Part shown: positions 16,901-25,733 of the stretch, one piece after another
Numbering within the stretch: position 1 is the first letter of the stretch
Layout: the number at the start of each line of letters is the position of its first letter
Assembly (NCBI GenBank): GCA_024742665.1
Contig: JANSYA010000015.1
Location: forward strand, 1-64,000
From: a bacterium
Lineage (GTDB): Bacteria; Spirochaetota; Leptospiria; Leptospirales; Leptonemataceae
Reading direction: 5' to 3'
DNA length: 64,000 bases
Program-made: the position numbers and the translations under genes
Notes under the pieces: model-generated
What the model was told of the DNA's origin: nothing
Seen by the model: only the letters and a program-made list of their open reading frames with translations
Database searches by the model: none

Positions 16901-18154
16901 ATGAACTGTACTTTTTGCGGCAAAGCGCTCAGCGTGCATCTGCTGGATCCGGGCGAGGGCGGCTGGCAGGACCGCCTGTACTGCAGCGCCTGTCGATCGT
17001 TCCAGCACCTGCCGGGGGATACCACCTGCCTGTACTGTTCCAGCACCTATCGCCACTTCCTGGCCTCCGGGCGCCTGGGCTGCGCTCACTGCTATGACGC
17101 CTTCGCCGCCGATCTGGAGCCCCTGGTCGAGCAGTACCACGGAGCGGCGGCGGAAGAAAAAAACAGCGCCCCGGGCAAGCCGGCCGAAGCGATCAACAGT
17201 GCGGACGCCTATCGTCCGGGGCGACTGGCCCGGGCCCGCAGTCAGGAAATCGTGCGCATGCTGACGCAATCCGATGCTGCGGATCTCGATCCGGGAGAGC
17301 GGCAGTCTCCTGGCGGGGCGCAGGCTTTCAGGGAAGCGGCGCGGGCTTCCGGTCAATCGGATGGCCGATTCAGCTCCGATGCGGCCGAAGATCCTGCAGA
17401 TTTAGAACAGGACGCCGAGCGGCCGCACAGCGTTACCTGGCGCATTCGGGTCGCCCGCAATATTGCCGGACTGCCGTACCGCCTCGACGCGGGCGAACGA
17501 GATCTGCTGGATGCGATCCTGCTCGGGCCCGGGTCCAGCCTGGCGACCCATCTGCCGGGTGGCCTGGAGCCGATTTTTAGCGGTCCGGAGCTGGCCGGAT
17601 TGCAAATGGCCGGAATCCTGCCGGCGGGAGCCAGGGCCGCGGCGCGGGGAGGGTCGACGTCGGCAGGGCGGCAGGCGGATGCCGGGGATTTCTGGGCCTA
17701 CACCGGAGACGAGGACCATCTGCGTATGCAGTGGCGCGGACGCATCGATCTGGCGGAACTGGAGGGCATGGCTTCGCGGTTCGATCGGATCCTGCACGAA
17801 ATCGATCGCATCGATGAACTATTTGCATTTCAGTATCATGCGCGGCACGGTTTTTTAACCGCCTGTCCCGGAATCGGCGGCGCGGGAATCCGCCTGTCGT
17901 GCCTGATTTCGGTCGAAAATCTGGTGGCGGCCGGAATCTGGTCGGAGTACCGTCGGCGGTTGCTGGAAAGCGGCCTCGAAGTGCGTGGCGGGCGCGGCGA
18001 AGAAGGCGGGCAGGATCGCGTCGAAATCGACGGCCTGGCGCAGATTTCCAATCGCTTCTGGCCGGTCGGAGCGGACTACCCTGCGGCCATGGCCCGGATG
18101 CTGATGATTGTGCGTCGCATTGGCGCGGCGGATTTTCAGGAAAAACGCGGCTAG
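16901..18154 (+). CDS. fused McsA-McsB protein: zinc-finger activator plus short arginine kinase
   Basis: McsA activates McsB, a phosphagen-kinase relative that phosphorylates protein arginines and marks proteins for ClpC. Here both are one 417-residue protein. Residues 1-81 are McsA-like: Cys at 3, 6, 28, 31 and at 43, 46, 61, 64, with ASGRLGCAHCYDAF matching the McsA zinc motif. Residues 82-175 are a low-complexity linker; the McsA UVR helices are not clearly seen. Residues 176-390 are McsB-like: WRIRVARN (181-187), EDHLR (271-275), HGFLTACP with Cys322, Arg331, RGGRGEE (363-368) and QISNR (381-385). The nucleotide loop reads GIGGAGIR rather than TNVGTGLR. The protein ends about 33 residues after QISN, so the usual C-terminal domain of roughly 100 residues is absent. 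An in-frame upstream extension to 16793 overlaps lolD and is unlikely. clpC follows directly. Confidence 0.85.
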   Translation: MNCTFCGKALSVHLLDPGEGGWQDRLYCSACRSFQHLPGDTTCLYCSSTYRHFLASGRLGCAHCYDAFAADLEPLVEQYHGAAAEEKNSAPGKPAEAINSADAYRPGRLARARSQEIVRMLTQSDAADLDPGERQSPGGAQAFREAARASGQSDGRFSSDAAEDPADLEQDAERPHSVTWRIRVARNIAGLPYRLDAGERDLLDAILLGPGSSLATHLPGGLEPIFSGPELAGLQMAGILPAGARAAARGGSTSAGRQADAGDFWAYTGDEDHLRMQWRGRIDLAELEGMASRFDRILHEIDRIDELFAFQYHARHGFLTACPGIGGAGIRLSCLISVENLVAAGIWSEYRRRLLESGLEVRGGRGEEGGQDRVEIDGLAQISNRFWPVGADYPAAMARMLMIVRRIGAADFQEKRG

Positions 18155-18470
18155 TGCAGCTCCAATGTGATTTATTCGCTCTGGAAGCCGCACCTGGCGC
18201 GGCACTGGCAGCTTGCTGAAAAAGTCCAAAAATCTTCGCAAACGCTGCAGTTAGCTGATTTTTTTCACATCGTGTCGCAAAAACCAAAAAAAAACCGATA
18301 ATTTACCCAGAGATTGCCACGCCTCGGGGCATTCTCCGTCCAATAGAGAAAAGATCGTGACAAAGCCCAGGGGGCTCCTTTTCCTGTTAACCGGGCGATT
18401 CAGGCGGTTTTAGAGAGAGACGGGGCAACCCGAACACCCCTGCAGGGCAACCGAGAGGCTGGAGACCTAT
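18155..18470 (+). promoter_or_regulatory. gene-free leader of clpC
   Basis: These 316 bases contain no open frame worth calling. A GATAAT hexamer at 18297-18302 could be a -10 element, with only a weak -35 match (GTCGCA) 17 bases upstream. No CtsR-type heptad repeat and no CIRCE element was found, although the stretch is rich in A and T runs at 18218-18305. The ribosome site before the ATG is probably GGCTGGAG at 18459-18466. Confidence 0.35.
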
Positions 18471-21110
18471 ATGTTCGATTTTACCAAAAGAGCCAAACGT
18501 GTAATCAACGAGTACGCCCAGCAAGAGGCGAAACGACTCGGCCACGATATGATTGGCCCGGAGCACATCCTGCTGGGATTGCTGCGTGAAGAAGATTCGG
18601 TCGCGATCAAGATTCTAAAGAATCTTAACATTGATCTGGGCGAACTTAAAAAAGAAGTGGAGCGCCGCTCGAAGCAGGGCGGCAGCACGCTGCTGATCGA
18701 TATTTCGCCCAACCCGGACAAATATCAAAAGATCATCGACTATTCGAAAGAAGAGGCGAAGCGGCTCAAACACAACTACGTCGGCACCGAACACATTCTG
18801 CTGGCGCTGCTGCGCGATAACAACAACGTCGCGGGCGCGGCGCTTGCGAATTTCAGCGTCAACTATTCGGTGATCAAGGGCGAGATCCTGCGTATCCTGG
18901 GCGTCGCAACGTCGGGCTCCGGATCATCGTCCCGCCAGGGCAGTCCGGAAAAATCGCGCACGCCGACCCTCGACGAATTCGCCCGCGATCTCACGCAATT
19001 ATCCCGCGATAAAAAACTGGACCCGGTCATTGGCCGCGACCAGGAAATTCAGCGCCTGATCCAGGTGCTGTGTCGCAAAACGAAAAACAATCCCGTGCTG
19101 ATCGGCGAAGCCGGCGTGGGCAAGACCGCCATCGTCGAAGGCCTGGCCGACCGCATCGTCAGCCACGACGTGCCCGATCTTTTATTCGAGAAGCGCGTCA
19201 TCGCTCTGGATCTGGCGAGTCTGGTCGCGGGCACGAAGTATCGCGGGGAGTTCGAAGACCGCCTGAAAAAGATCATGCGCGAGATTCAAAACTCGACGAA
19301 TATCATCGTCTTTATCGACGAGCTGCATACTCTAATCGGCGCGGGCGCCGCGGAAGGCGCGATCGACGCCGCCAATATGCTGAAACCCGCGCTGGCCCGC
19401 GGCGAAATTCAGTGCGTGGGCGCGACGACGCTGACCGAGTTTCGCAAGTACATCGAAAAAGACTCGGCCCTCGAACGCCGCTTCCAGTCGATCCTGGTCA
19501 AAGAACCTTCCGGCGACGATACCATTCTGATTCTGAAAGGTCTGAAAAAAGCCTTCGAAGCGCACCATAAAGTGCACTATTCCGACGAAGCCCTGGAGCT
19601 TTCGGTCAAGCTCGCGGAACGTTATATCAACGATCGCTATTTACCCGACAAAGCCATCGACGTGATCGACGAAGCCGGTTCGCGCGCGCGTCTGTCGAAT
19701 TCTTCGCGTCCGGACGAAATCGTCGCCCTCGAGGAAGAGATCAAAGAACACGTTCAGAAAAAGGACGACATGGTCAAGGCCCAGGAATACGAAAAGGCCG
19801 CGCAGATTCGCGACGCTATTAACGCGAAGAAAGAAGTTTTAGAAGAGCGCATTACCCAGTGGCAGGAACGCATCGCCGACTTCTCGGTCGACATCAGCCC
19901 GGAAGACATTTACGCGGTGATCAGTCTGTGGACCGGCATTCCGCTCGAAAAAATCGAAGAAGGCGAATCAAGCAAGCTTCTGCGCATGGAAGAAGAGCTC
20001 GCCCGTCGCGTGGTCGCCCAAACCGAGGCCGTACAGCACGTCAGCCGCGCCGTGCGTCGCGCGCGCACCGGATTCAAAGACGCGAAGAAGCCTTCGGGTT
20101 CGTTTATCTTTCTCGGTCCGACCGGCGTCGGTAAAACCGAACTCGCCCGGGCCCTGGCGGATTTTCTTTTCGGCGACGAGAAGAAATTGTTTCGTCTGGA
20201 TATGTCCGAGTACATGGAACCGCATTCGATTTCCAAGCTGATCGGTTCGCCTCCGGGCTACGTCGGCTATGACGACGCGGGGCAACTGAGCGAATTCGTC
20301 CGGCGCAATCCGTACTCGGTCGTGCTTTTCGATGAAGTCGAAAAGGCGCATCCGGATATTTTCAATCTGCTGCTGCAAATCCTCGACGAAGGTCAGCTGA
20401 CCGACACCCACGGACGCAAGGTCGATTTTTCGGAAACGATTATCATCATGACCTCAAACCTGGGCGCCCGCGAAATGCAAAAAGGCGGCAAGCTGGGTTT
20501 CGCCGAAGACGACAAACGTCGCGAAGAGCTGAAAAAAGATCGCGTGATGGAAGAGCTGAAGAAGCACTTCAATCCCGAGTTCCTGAACCGGATCGACGAG
20601 ATCATCACCTTTCACACGCTTACGAAAGAACACATTCGCCAGATCATCGAGATTATGCTCGATCGCATGAACGTGCAGCTGCAGGAAAAGAAAATCCTGC
20701 TGTCGATGAACGACGAGGCCAAAGACCACGTCTCCGAGTTGGGCTACGACGAAAAGTACGGCGCGCGCCCGCTACGCCGCACGCTGCAGCGCGAAGTCGA
20801 AGACTATATGGCCAACCGCATGCTGGAAGGCGCTTACAAAGAAGCGACGGAGATTCTGGTTTCGGTTCGGGTGAACGAAGACGATCGTAAGAAGCTCGAC
20901 TACGAAGAAAAGGCGTGGCCGGGTTATGAAACCATTCGCCGGGCCCGCGAAGCGGACATCCAGGCGAAAGAAGACGAGCTGAACAAAAAGCGCGGCGCTT
21001 CCGGATCCGGATCATCTAACGCCGGCAAGAGCGACGAATCGGACGCCAATGACGAGGGCGACGATTCCGCGACCGCCGAGCACTCAGCGAATACCGGTCA
21101 GGTGAGTTAG
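18471..21110 (+). CDS. clpC: ATP-dependent Clp protease ATPase subunit ClpC
   Basis: ClpC is a Hsp100 unfoldase that feeds ClpP and, in McsB-bearing bacteria, receives arginine-phosphorylated clients. The 879-residue protein has an N-domain with two Clp-N repeats (1-150), AAA-1 with Walker A GEAGVGKT near residue 211, a UVR motif in the middle region (EYEKAAQIRDAINAKKE), AAA-2 with Walker A GPTGVGKT near 548, and a C-terminal domain. A charged, Gly/Ser/Asp-rich tail of about 40 residues extends beyond the usual end. It is the first gene of a run of five co-directional genes. Confidence 0.97.
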   Translation: MFDFTKRAKRVINEYAQQEAKRLGHDMIGPEHILLGLLREEDSVAIKILKNLNIDLGELKKEVERRSKQGGSTLLIDISPNPDKYQKIIDYSKEEAKRLKHNYVGTEHILLALLRDNNNVAGAALANFSVNYSVIKGEILRILGVATSGSGSSSRQGSPEKSRTPTLDEFARDLTQLSRDKKLDPVIGRDQEIQRLIQVLCRKTKNNPVLIGEAGVGKTAIVEGLADRIVSHDVPDLLFEKRVIALDLASLVAGTKYRGEFEDRLKKIMREIQNSTNIIVFIDELHTLIGAGAAEGAIDAANMLKPALARGEIQCVGATTLTEFRKYIEKDSALERRFQSILVKEPSGDDTILILKGLKKAFEAHHKVHYSDEALELSVKLAERYINDRYLPDKAIDVIDEAGSRARLSNSSRPDEIVALEEEIKEHVQKKDDMVKAQEYEKAAQIRDAINAKKEVLEERITQWQERIADFSVDISPEDIYAVISLWTGIPLEKIEEGESSKLLRMEEELARRVVAQTEAVQHVSRAVRRARTGFKDAKKPSGSFIFLGPTGVGKTELARALADFLFGDEKKLFRLDMSEYMEPHSISKLIGSPPGYVGYDDAGQLSEFVRRNPYSVVLFDEVEKAHPDIFNLLLQILDEGQLTDTHGRKVDFSETIIIMTSNLGAREMQKGGKLGFAEDDKRREELKKDRVMEELKKHFNPEFLNRIDEIITFHTLTKEHIRQIIEIMLDRMNVQLQEKKILLSMNDEAKDHVSELGYDEKYGARPLRRTLQREVEDYMANRMLEGAYKEATEILVSVRVNEDDRKKLDYEEKAWPGYETIRRAREADIQAKEDELNKKRGASGSGSSNAGKSDESDANDEGDDSATAEHSANTGQVS

Positions 21111-21113
21111 ACC

Positions 21114-21593
21114 GTGGAATGGGAATCGGCAGGAGCCTGGTTGGTGTATGCGGTAGTGCCTGCCGCATCGCTGGTCGTATTGCTCCTGCTGATTCAGCGA
21201 CGTTTCGCCCGCAACGCCCTGGTGCGTTCGGAGATCATGCGTCTGACGCCCTTCTTTCATCCCGACCATCCGGTCCGGGCGGAATGGCTGAAATGCGATT
21301 ACCGCTTTTCGGTTCGCGGGGAAGTCTTTGACGGTAACTGCCTGGTGCCCCTGCACGTCTTTTTGACCAGCCCCGAGCAGGTCGCCATCTGGATGGACAG
21401 CCGCCTGAATATGCCGGTGCTCTTTCACGAGGGCCAGCGTCTCGTCGGCGACGAACCCATCGAACACTATCTGCTCACGCACCGCGACAGCATTCGGATT
21501 CGCTACCGGACGCGGAATCCGATGCACAATATGCCGCTGGAATCGGACATCCTGCCGAAAAAAGTGGTCGAAAATAAATCCACAGGTACGTGA
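21114..21593 (+). CDS. hypothetical single-pass membrane protein
   Basis: The GTG start at 21114 lies three bases after the clpC stop, so translation is probably coupled. The 159-residue product has one N-terminal membrane segment (about 9-27) and a soluble domain that would face the cytoplasm or periplasm, with a likely beta-barrel-like pattern ending IRIRYRTRNP. This last motif recalls small DUF3592-type domains, but the match is too weak to name it. Confidence 0.7.
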   Translation: MEWESAGAWLVYAVVPAASLVVLLLLIQRRFARNALVRSEIMRLTPFFHPDHPVRAEWLKCDYRFSVRGEVFDGNCLVPLHVFLTSPEQVAIWMDSRLNMPVLFHEGQRLVGDEPIEHYLLTHRDSIRIRYRTRNPMHNMPLESDILPKKVVENKSTGT

Positions 21594-21614
21594 CTGGCCG
21601 CAGTCTGGTCTCAA

Positions 21615-22463
21615 ATGAATTCACAATCTCTTTCTTCTCTTCTCGCCGCCCAATTTTATCGCAAGCGCTCACTGTCTATGCGCCTGACTATGGCGATTCT
21701 GCTCGCGACTCTGCTGGCCGGACCGGCGACCTCCGGGCTTTCGGCTCTCGCACCGCGCTACGACGAGGCCCTGAAACTCTTTCATAGCGGGAAATACAAT
21801 GAATCCCTCGACGTGATTCGCGAGGTCTTCGACGACCATCGCGGCGCGGTCGAGCTGCGCCTGCTCGCGGCTCAAAACTATATGTACCTGGGCGAATACG
21901 AAAGCGCCCGGGCGCACATGACGTACTGCCTGAAAGAAAACGCGAAGCGTCTGGAATGTTACGCGACTCTGTCTTCGATCTATCGCGCCGAGCAGCGCTA
22001 TAACAATGCGATCAAAACCGCCCGCTCGGGCATCGGCAAGGTCGGCGAATCGGTGCCGCTGCGCCTGGAGCTCGCTTCGGCCTATTACGCCACCGGCAAG
22101 TACGCCGCGTCGCGTGCGCATCTGGAAAAAGTCTTACAAAACGATCCGAATAATTTCACGGCGATCTATATGGACGGCCTGATCTTTTTGAAGCAGGGTA
22201 AATTCGCTAACGCCGAATTCCGTCTGCGTCACGCCCTCGATATCAAACCGAAGACCTCGATCGATCTCCTGCATCTCTACGTTAACCTGGGATTTGCCAT
22301 CGAACGCGAAGGCGATCGGCTGGTCGCCGCGGGCGAGCGCGCCGAGGGCATTCGTCGCTACAGCGAAGCGTCTCGTCACTATAATTACGCATTGCGCATC
22401 GACTCGAATCATCCCCTGGCCCGGGAAAGCCGTGAGCGCATGAAGTCCAAAGAGATCCAGTAA
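21615..22463 (+). CDS. exported TPR protein
   Basis: The 282-residue product has a hydrophobic export signal (LTMAILLATLLAGPATSG) and about five TPR units from residue 48 to 270. Two later in-frame ATGs (21678 and 21690) are also possible starts and would give a more typical signal peptide; none has a clear ribosome site. It sits between the small membrane protein and mtaB in the clpC gene run. Function is unknown; TPR proteins of this type usually scaffold envelope complexes. Confidence 0.8.
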   Translation: MNSQSLSSLLAAQFYRKRSLSMRLTMAILLATLLAGPATSGLSALAPRYDEALKLFHSGKYNESLDVIREVFDDHRGAVELRLLAAQNYMYLGEYESARAHMTYCLKENAKRLECYATLSSIYRAEQRYNNAIKTARSGIGKVGESVPLRLELASAYYATGKYAASRAHLEKVLQNDPNNFTAIYMDGLIFLKQGKFANAEFRLRHALDIKPKTSIDLLHLYVNLGFAIEREGDRLVAAGERAEGIRRYSEASRHYNYALRIDSNHPLARESRERMKSKEIQ

Positions 22464-22518
22464 GTAATTTTTAATATTCTCGCAGGCCTGCGTCTGCGGG
22501 ATTTCGCCAGAGCCCCGC

Positions 22519-24135
22519 ATGTCCGCCTCCGAAACTCCGACGACGTCGAAACTAAAAGTATCCATCCAGACCCTGGGATGCCGGCTCAATCAGTATGAAG
22601 CCGATGGGATCATGAACCGCTTTGAAGCGAGCGGGCGGTACGTTGCTCTGACCCAAAACGACCTCGCGACCGGCCAGACGAATCCAGGCGGCCTTGCGAA
22701 GTCCGGTGGCGAAGAATCGCGCGCCGCTGCGGATATCGCCATCATTAACACCTGCACCGTGACCGATCAGGCGGATTCGCGCAATCGCAACGCGATCAAA
22801 GCCGCCCTGAAAAAGAATCCGAACTGTCGGGTGATCGTCACCGGCTGCTTCGCGCAAACCGATCCGGAGAAGCTGCGCGAAATTCCGGGCGTGAAGCTGG
22901 TGGTCGGCAACGATCGCAAGCCCGCGCTCTTCGAATTGATCGACGAATTGATTCAGAATGAAGAGGCGGATCAGAAGCCGGGCGAAGGGCGAAGCCAGGA
23001 GCAGGTCGCCGAACACCAGGCGAGCTATCATCCGGAGCCGGCGCGCTTTCGCGATCATGCGATCAACGGTCAGTACGGTCTGCGGCCGGTGCTGGAAAAT
23101 CCTTTCGGCTACGGCGACGTGGTGCCCTTCGGACATACCAGGGCCTATATGAAAATCCAGGACGGCTGCGACCGTCGCTGTACTTATTGTAAGATTCCCA
23201 TGGCTCGCGGTCGGGGCATTTCGCGTTCCCTGACGGATATTCTGGAGCACGTGCGCCGCCTGGACGATGCGGGCGTTCCCGAAATCGTTTTGACCGGCGT
23301 AAACCTGGGATGGTACCGCGATGCGAACACGATCGATAGTGCGTCCGGAAAATCGCTGCGTTTCGCGGGGTTAATCGAAAAGATTCTTGAAACATTGAGC
23401 TACGGCCGCCTGCGTCTTTCGAGCATTGAACCCTGCGACGTGGACGAAGCCCTCGGGGAGCTTTCGCTGCATCCGCGCTTTTGCGATTTCGTGCACGTGC
23501 CGCTGCAAAGCGGTTCGGCGAAGATTCTGAAAGCCATGCGCCGGACCTACAGTCCCTTTAGTTTTTTGAAACGCATGGAAAAAATCCGTTCGGTAAATCC
23601 GCAGCTCTTTTGCGGCACCGACGTGATCGTCGGCTTTCCCGGCGAAAGCGAAGCCGATTTCGCCGATAGCCTGCAGCTGTGCGCCGATACGGGTATGGCG
23701 AATATCCACGGCTTTCGTTATTCGCCGCGCTCCGGCACGCCGGCCGCCAACTTCGCCGATCATATTTCCCACGGCGTCGTGCGCGAACGCATGAACCGTT
23801 TGATTCAGGCGAAAGAAGCGGGCCATCGTCAGTATGCGGCGACGCAGCTCGGCCAGGTGCGGGAAGGCGTGGTCGAGAAATTGACGGTCACGCCGCCGTC
23901 CGATCTGCCGGGCGCCGCGAGCGAAGGCATTGTTGCCGGCGAAGCGTTGAGCGACAACTATCTGCGCATCGGCTTTGCGATGCCCGAGAGCCTGGCAAAA
24001 TCCGCGGGAATTCAAAAAGGCGGTCTGGCCCGCTTCGCGCTGCGCGATCTCGACCAGGCCAGCGGCGCACTGAGCGGCGAGCTGGTGGACGTGGTGGATG
24101 CGACGGACAAAACCGCCGCGGCAGTCCATGCCTGA
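22519..24135 (+). CDS. mtaB: tRNA t6A37 methylthiotransferase MtaB
   Basis: MtaB is a radical-SAM enzyme that adds a methylthio group to t6A at tRNA position 37. The 538-residue product has the first cluster cysteines in LGCRLNQYEAD, NTCTVTDQADS and VTGCFAQ, the radical-SAM motif CDRRCTYCKIPMARG and the ISR signature, then a C-terminal TRAM-like domain. LGCRLNQ and NTCTV are characteristic of MtaB rather than MiaB. It is about 90 residues longer than usual because of inserts at about residues 45-72 and 155-195. It overlaps the LysE-type gene by 8 bases. Confidence 0.92.
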   Translation: MSASETPTTSKLKVSIQTLGCRLNQYEADGIMNRFEASGRYVALTQNDLATGQTNPGGLAKSGGEESRAAADIAIINTCTVTDQADSRNRNAIKAALKKNPNCRVIVTGCFAQTDPEKLREIPGVKLVVGNDRKPALFELIDELIQNEEADQKPGEGRSQEQVAEHQASYHPEPARFRDHAINGQYGLRPVLENPFGYGDVVPFGHTRAYMKIQDGCDRRCTYCKIPMARGRGISRSLTDILEHVRRLDDAGVPEIVLTGVNLGWYRDANTIDSASGKSLRFAGLIEKILETLSYGRLRLSSIEPCDVDEALGELSLHPRFCDFVHVPLQSGSAKILKAMRRTYSPFSFLKRMEKIRSVNPQLFCGTDVIVGFPGESEADFADSLQLCADTGMANIHGFRYSPRSGTPAANFADHISHGVVRERMNRLIQAKEAGHRQYAATQLGQVREGVVEKLTVTPPSDLPGAASEGIVAGEALSDNYLRIGFAMPESLAKSAGIQKGGLARFALRDLDQASGALSGELVDVVDATDKTAAAVHA

Positions 24136-24838
24136 TTTTGCGGCCGGCCTTTCCCTCGTTTTACTCACCAACGCCCTGGGGATGTTCAGTCCCGGGCCGG
24201 ACATGTTCCTGCTGATTCGAAACAGCACCGGGACCAGTCCCGGCGTCGCTTATGCAACGGTCTTTGGAATATCCACGGGCATCGCGCTGCACGTCGTTCT
24301 ATCTCTGGCCGGCGTCACGGGGCTGGCTTTGCAAAACCCGACGATCTTTCGCGGCTTCCTGGTGCTGGCCGGCCTGTATCTCCTGTACATCGGCCTGCCA
24401 GGACTGCGCATTCGAAACCGGAAAGGAGTCGGCCCCGGCGATGGCTCTGCGCCTCCCAATCCGGACGCGGCGGATCCTGTACTCGCGACCGGATCCGAAA
24501 GCGGAGCTTTGCGTGATTCGACGCCGGCTCGCAAAACCGTCTTCGCCGCCTATCGCGAAGGTTTGCTCTGCAACGTGTTGAATCTAAAGGCTGCGGCTTT
24601 TTTTGTCAGTCTGTTCGGATTGATGATCGGACCTGACACGGCCGCCGCGCAGCGCATCGCTCTGGGGCTGATCTGCGTGATTCAATGCGTCGCGCTCTGG
24701 TCGTTGTTCGTATGGCTGCTGCGAAAAGGATTCGCGCGCGGCGGGAAAGTGGTCGGGCAGGTCTGGATTGCGAAGGGCTTCAGCGCGCTGCTCGTTTTTG
24801 CGGGCGGCGTTTTATTGTACCAGGCTTTCGCGGGCTGA
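24128..24838 (+). CDS. LysE/RhtB family exporter
   Basis: The start is ATG 24128, overlapping the mtaB stop. The 236-residue product has six hydrophobic segments and the family motif GMFSPGPDMFLLIRNS near the N-terminus, followed by GVAYATVFGISTGIALH. LysE/RhtB proteins export amino acids or related small molecules. A hydrophilic insert (about residues 95-140) lies between the third and fourth segments, longer than usual. The substrate cannot be told from the sequence. Confidence 0.85.
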   Translation: MPDFAAGLSLVLLTNALGMFSPGPDMFLLIRNSTGTSPGVAYATVFGISTGIALHVVLSLAGVTGLALQNPTIFRGFLVLAGLYLLYIGLPGLRIRNRKGVGPGDGSAPPNPDAADPVLATGSESGALRDSTPARKTVFAAYREGLLCNVLNLKAAAFFVSLFGLMIGPDTAAAQRIALGLICVIQCVALWSLFVWLLRKGFARGGKVVGQVWIAKGFSALLVFAGGVLLYQAFAG

Positions 24839-24892
24839 AGCTTCGATCAAACTGGTGCGAACGAAACGGGGTTTGAATCGAGTCACAAATCT

Positions 24893-25534
24893 TCAGTCGA
24901 ATTCGACGTAGTTGTAGCGATCGTCGGTGTTTTTCGCTTCTTCGCCTTTCACGATTTCCATAGCGTAAAAATACTTTCCGCCGCGCAGCGCATTCTGGAT
25001 GATATAACCCGCGTCTTCTACGAAAAAGCTCATACGATCCTTCGAAATTTTCTGAGCGGTTTCAGGGCCGAAGGGCGCGTCGGTTTTCTCCCAGTCCACG
25101 ATGACCATGCGGCCTTCGTTTTTCATACTGCGGCCAATGCCGCGAATGGCCAGGGCCGGATCCGCGAAGGTCGACATCACGCACGAACAGAAGACTGCAT
25201 CCATATCCGGAATCCAATCCGGGAGCAGGGGGTGTTCGGTGCGCTCGTTATAGAAGGGCGTCAGGCGCTCCAGTTCTTCTTTGACTTTCACCTGCAGAAC
25301 GTAGTCGATCAGCTCCTCCTGGCACTCGGCGCCCCAGATTTTGCAGTCGTCGTCGATATGCCGGTAGAAGCCGGGCAGAAAATAGCCGTTGCCCATGCCG
25401 AAATCGAGCAGGTTTTTGACGCCCGCCCACCGCACCTGGGATAGGATGCGATCGATCGGGAAAATCTCCCGGCGTTCCCGGGAGAGGAGGAAGTCGTGAA
25501 ATTCAGTCGCTTCGTAGTAGGCCAGGCCGCGCAT
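24893..25534 (-). CDS. class I SAM-dependent methyltransferase
   Basis: Starting at 25534 (MRGLAYYEATEFHDF) the 213-residue product shows a Rossmann methyltransferase core: motif I LLDFGMGNGYF, an acidic second strand (GAECQ), DAVFCSCVMSTF as motif IV, and RMVIVDWEKTDAPFGPE as post-motif strand. The overall pattern is UbiE-like, but the substrate is unknown. The upstream in-frame region lacks coding character. It is divergent from the fibronectin-like gene. It does not look like CmoA, which would complete the cmo5U pathway. Confidence 0.75.
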   Translation of the reverse strand: MRGLAYYEATEFHDFLLSRERREIFPIDRILSQVRWAGVKNLLDFGMGNGYFLPGFYRHIDDDCKIWGAECQEELIDYVLQVKVKEELERLTPFYNERTEHPLLPDWIPDMDAVFCSCVMSTFADPALAIRGIGRSMKNEGRMVIVDWEKTDAPFGPETAQKISKDRMSFFVEDAGYIIQNALRGGKYFYAMEIVKGEEAKNTDDRYNYVEFD

Positions 25535-25733
25535 AAGGGTTACTCGTCGTTCTTGCTTTCCCGCGTTCCCGCCGACGAATACGATCGAAACGATCGAAAC
25601 AATCGATGGAGTGCAGGCGGTGAAAGCTTCGATCTTCCGGGCGCAGGGCGCGTCTAATTGATCGAAAGCGCATCGCCGCCGCTGAATTTTGGACTGCTGG
25701 ATTCCGATAAAGACTACAGGGCGAACCGGGATT

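Noticed and set aside
18155..18470. CtsR operator before clpC, expected in mcsA-mcsB-clpC operons
   Set aside because: No pair of GGTCAAA-like heptads was found; AAAGTCCAAAAA at about 18222 is only a distant match.
24893..25534. Methyltransferase as the missing CmoA
   Set aside because: Its motif I (DFGMGNGYF) and following segments do not match CmoA (DLGCSLGA type), so it is left as an unassigned methyltransferase.
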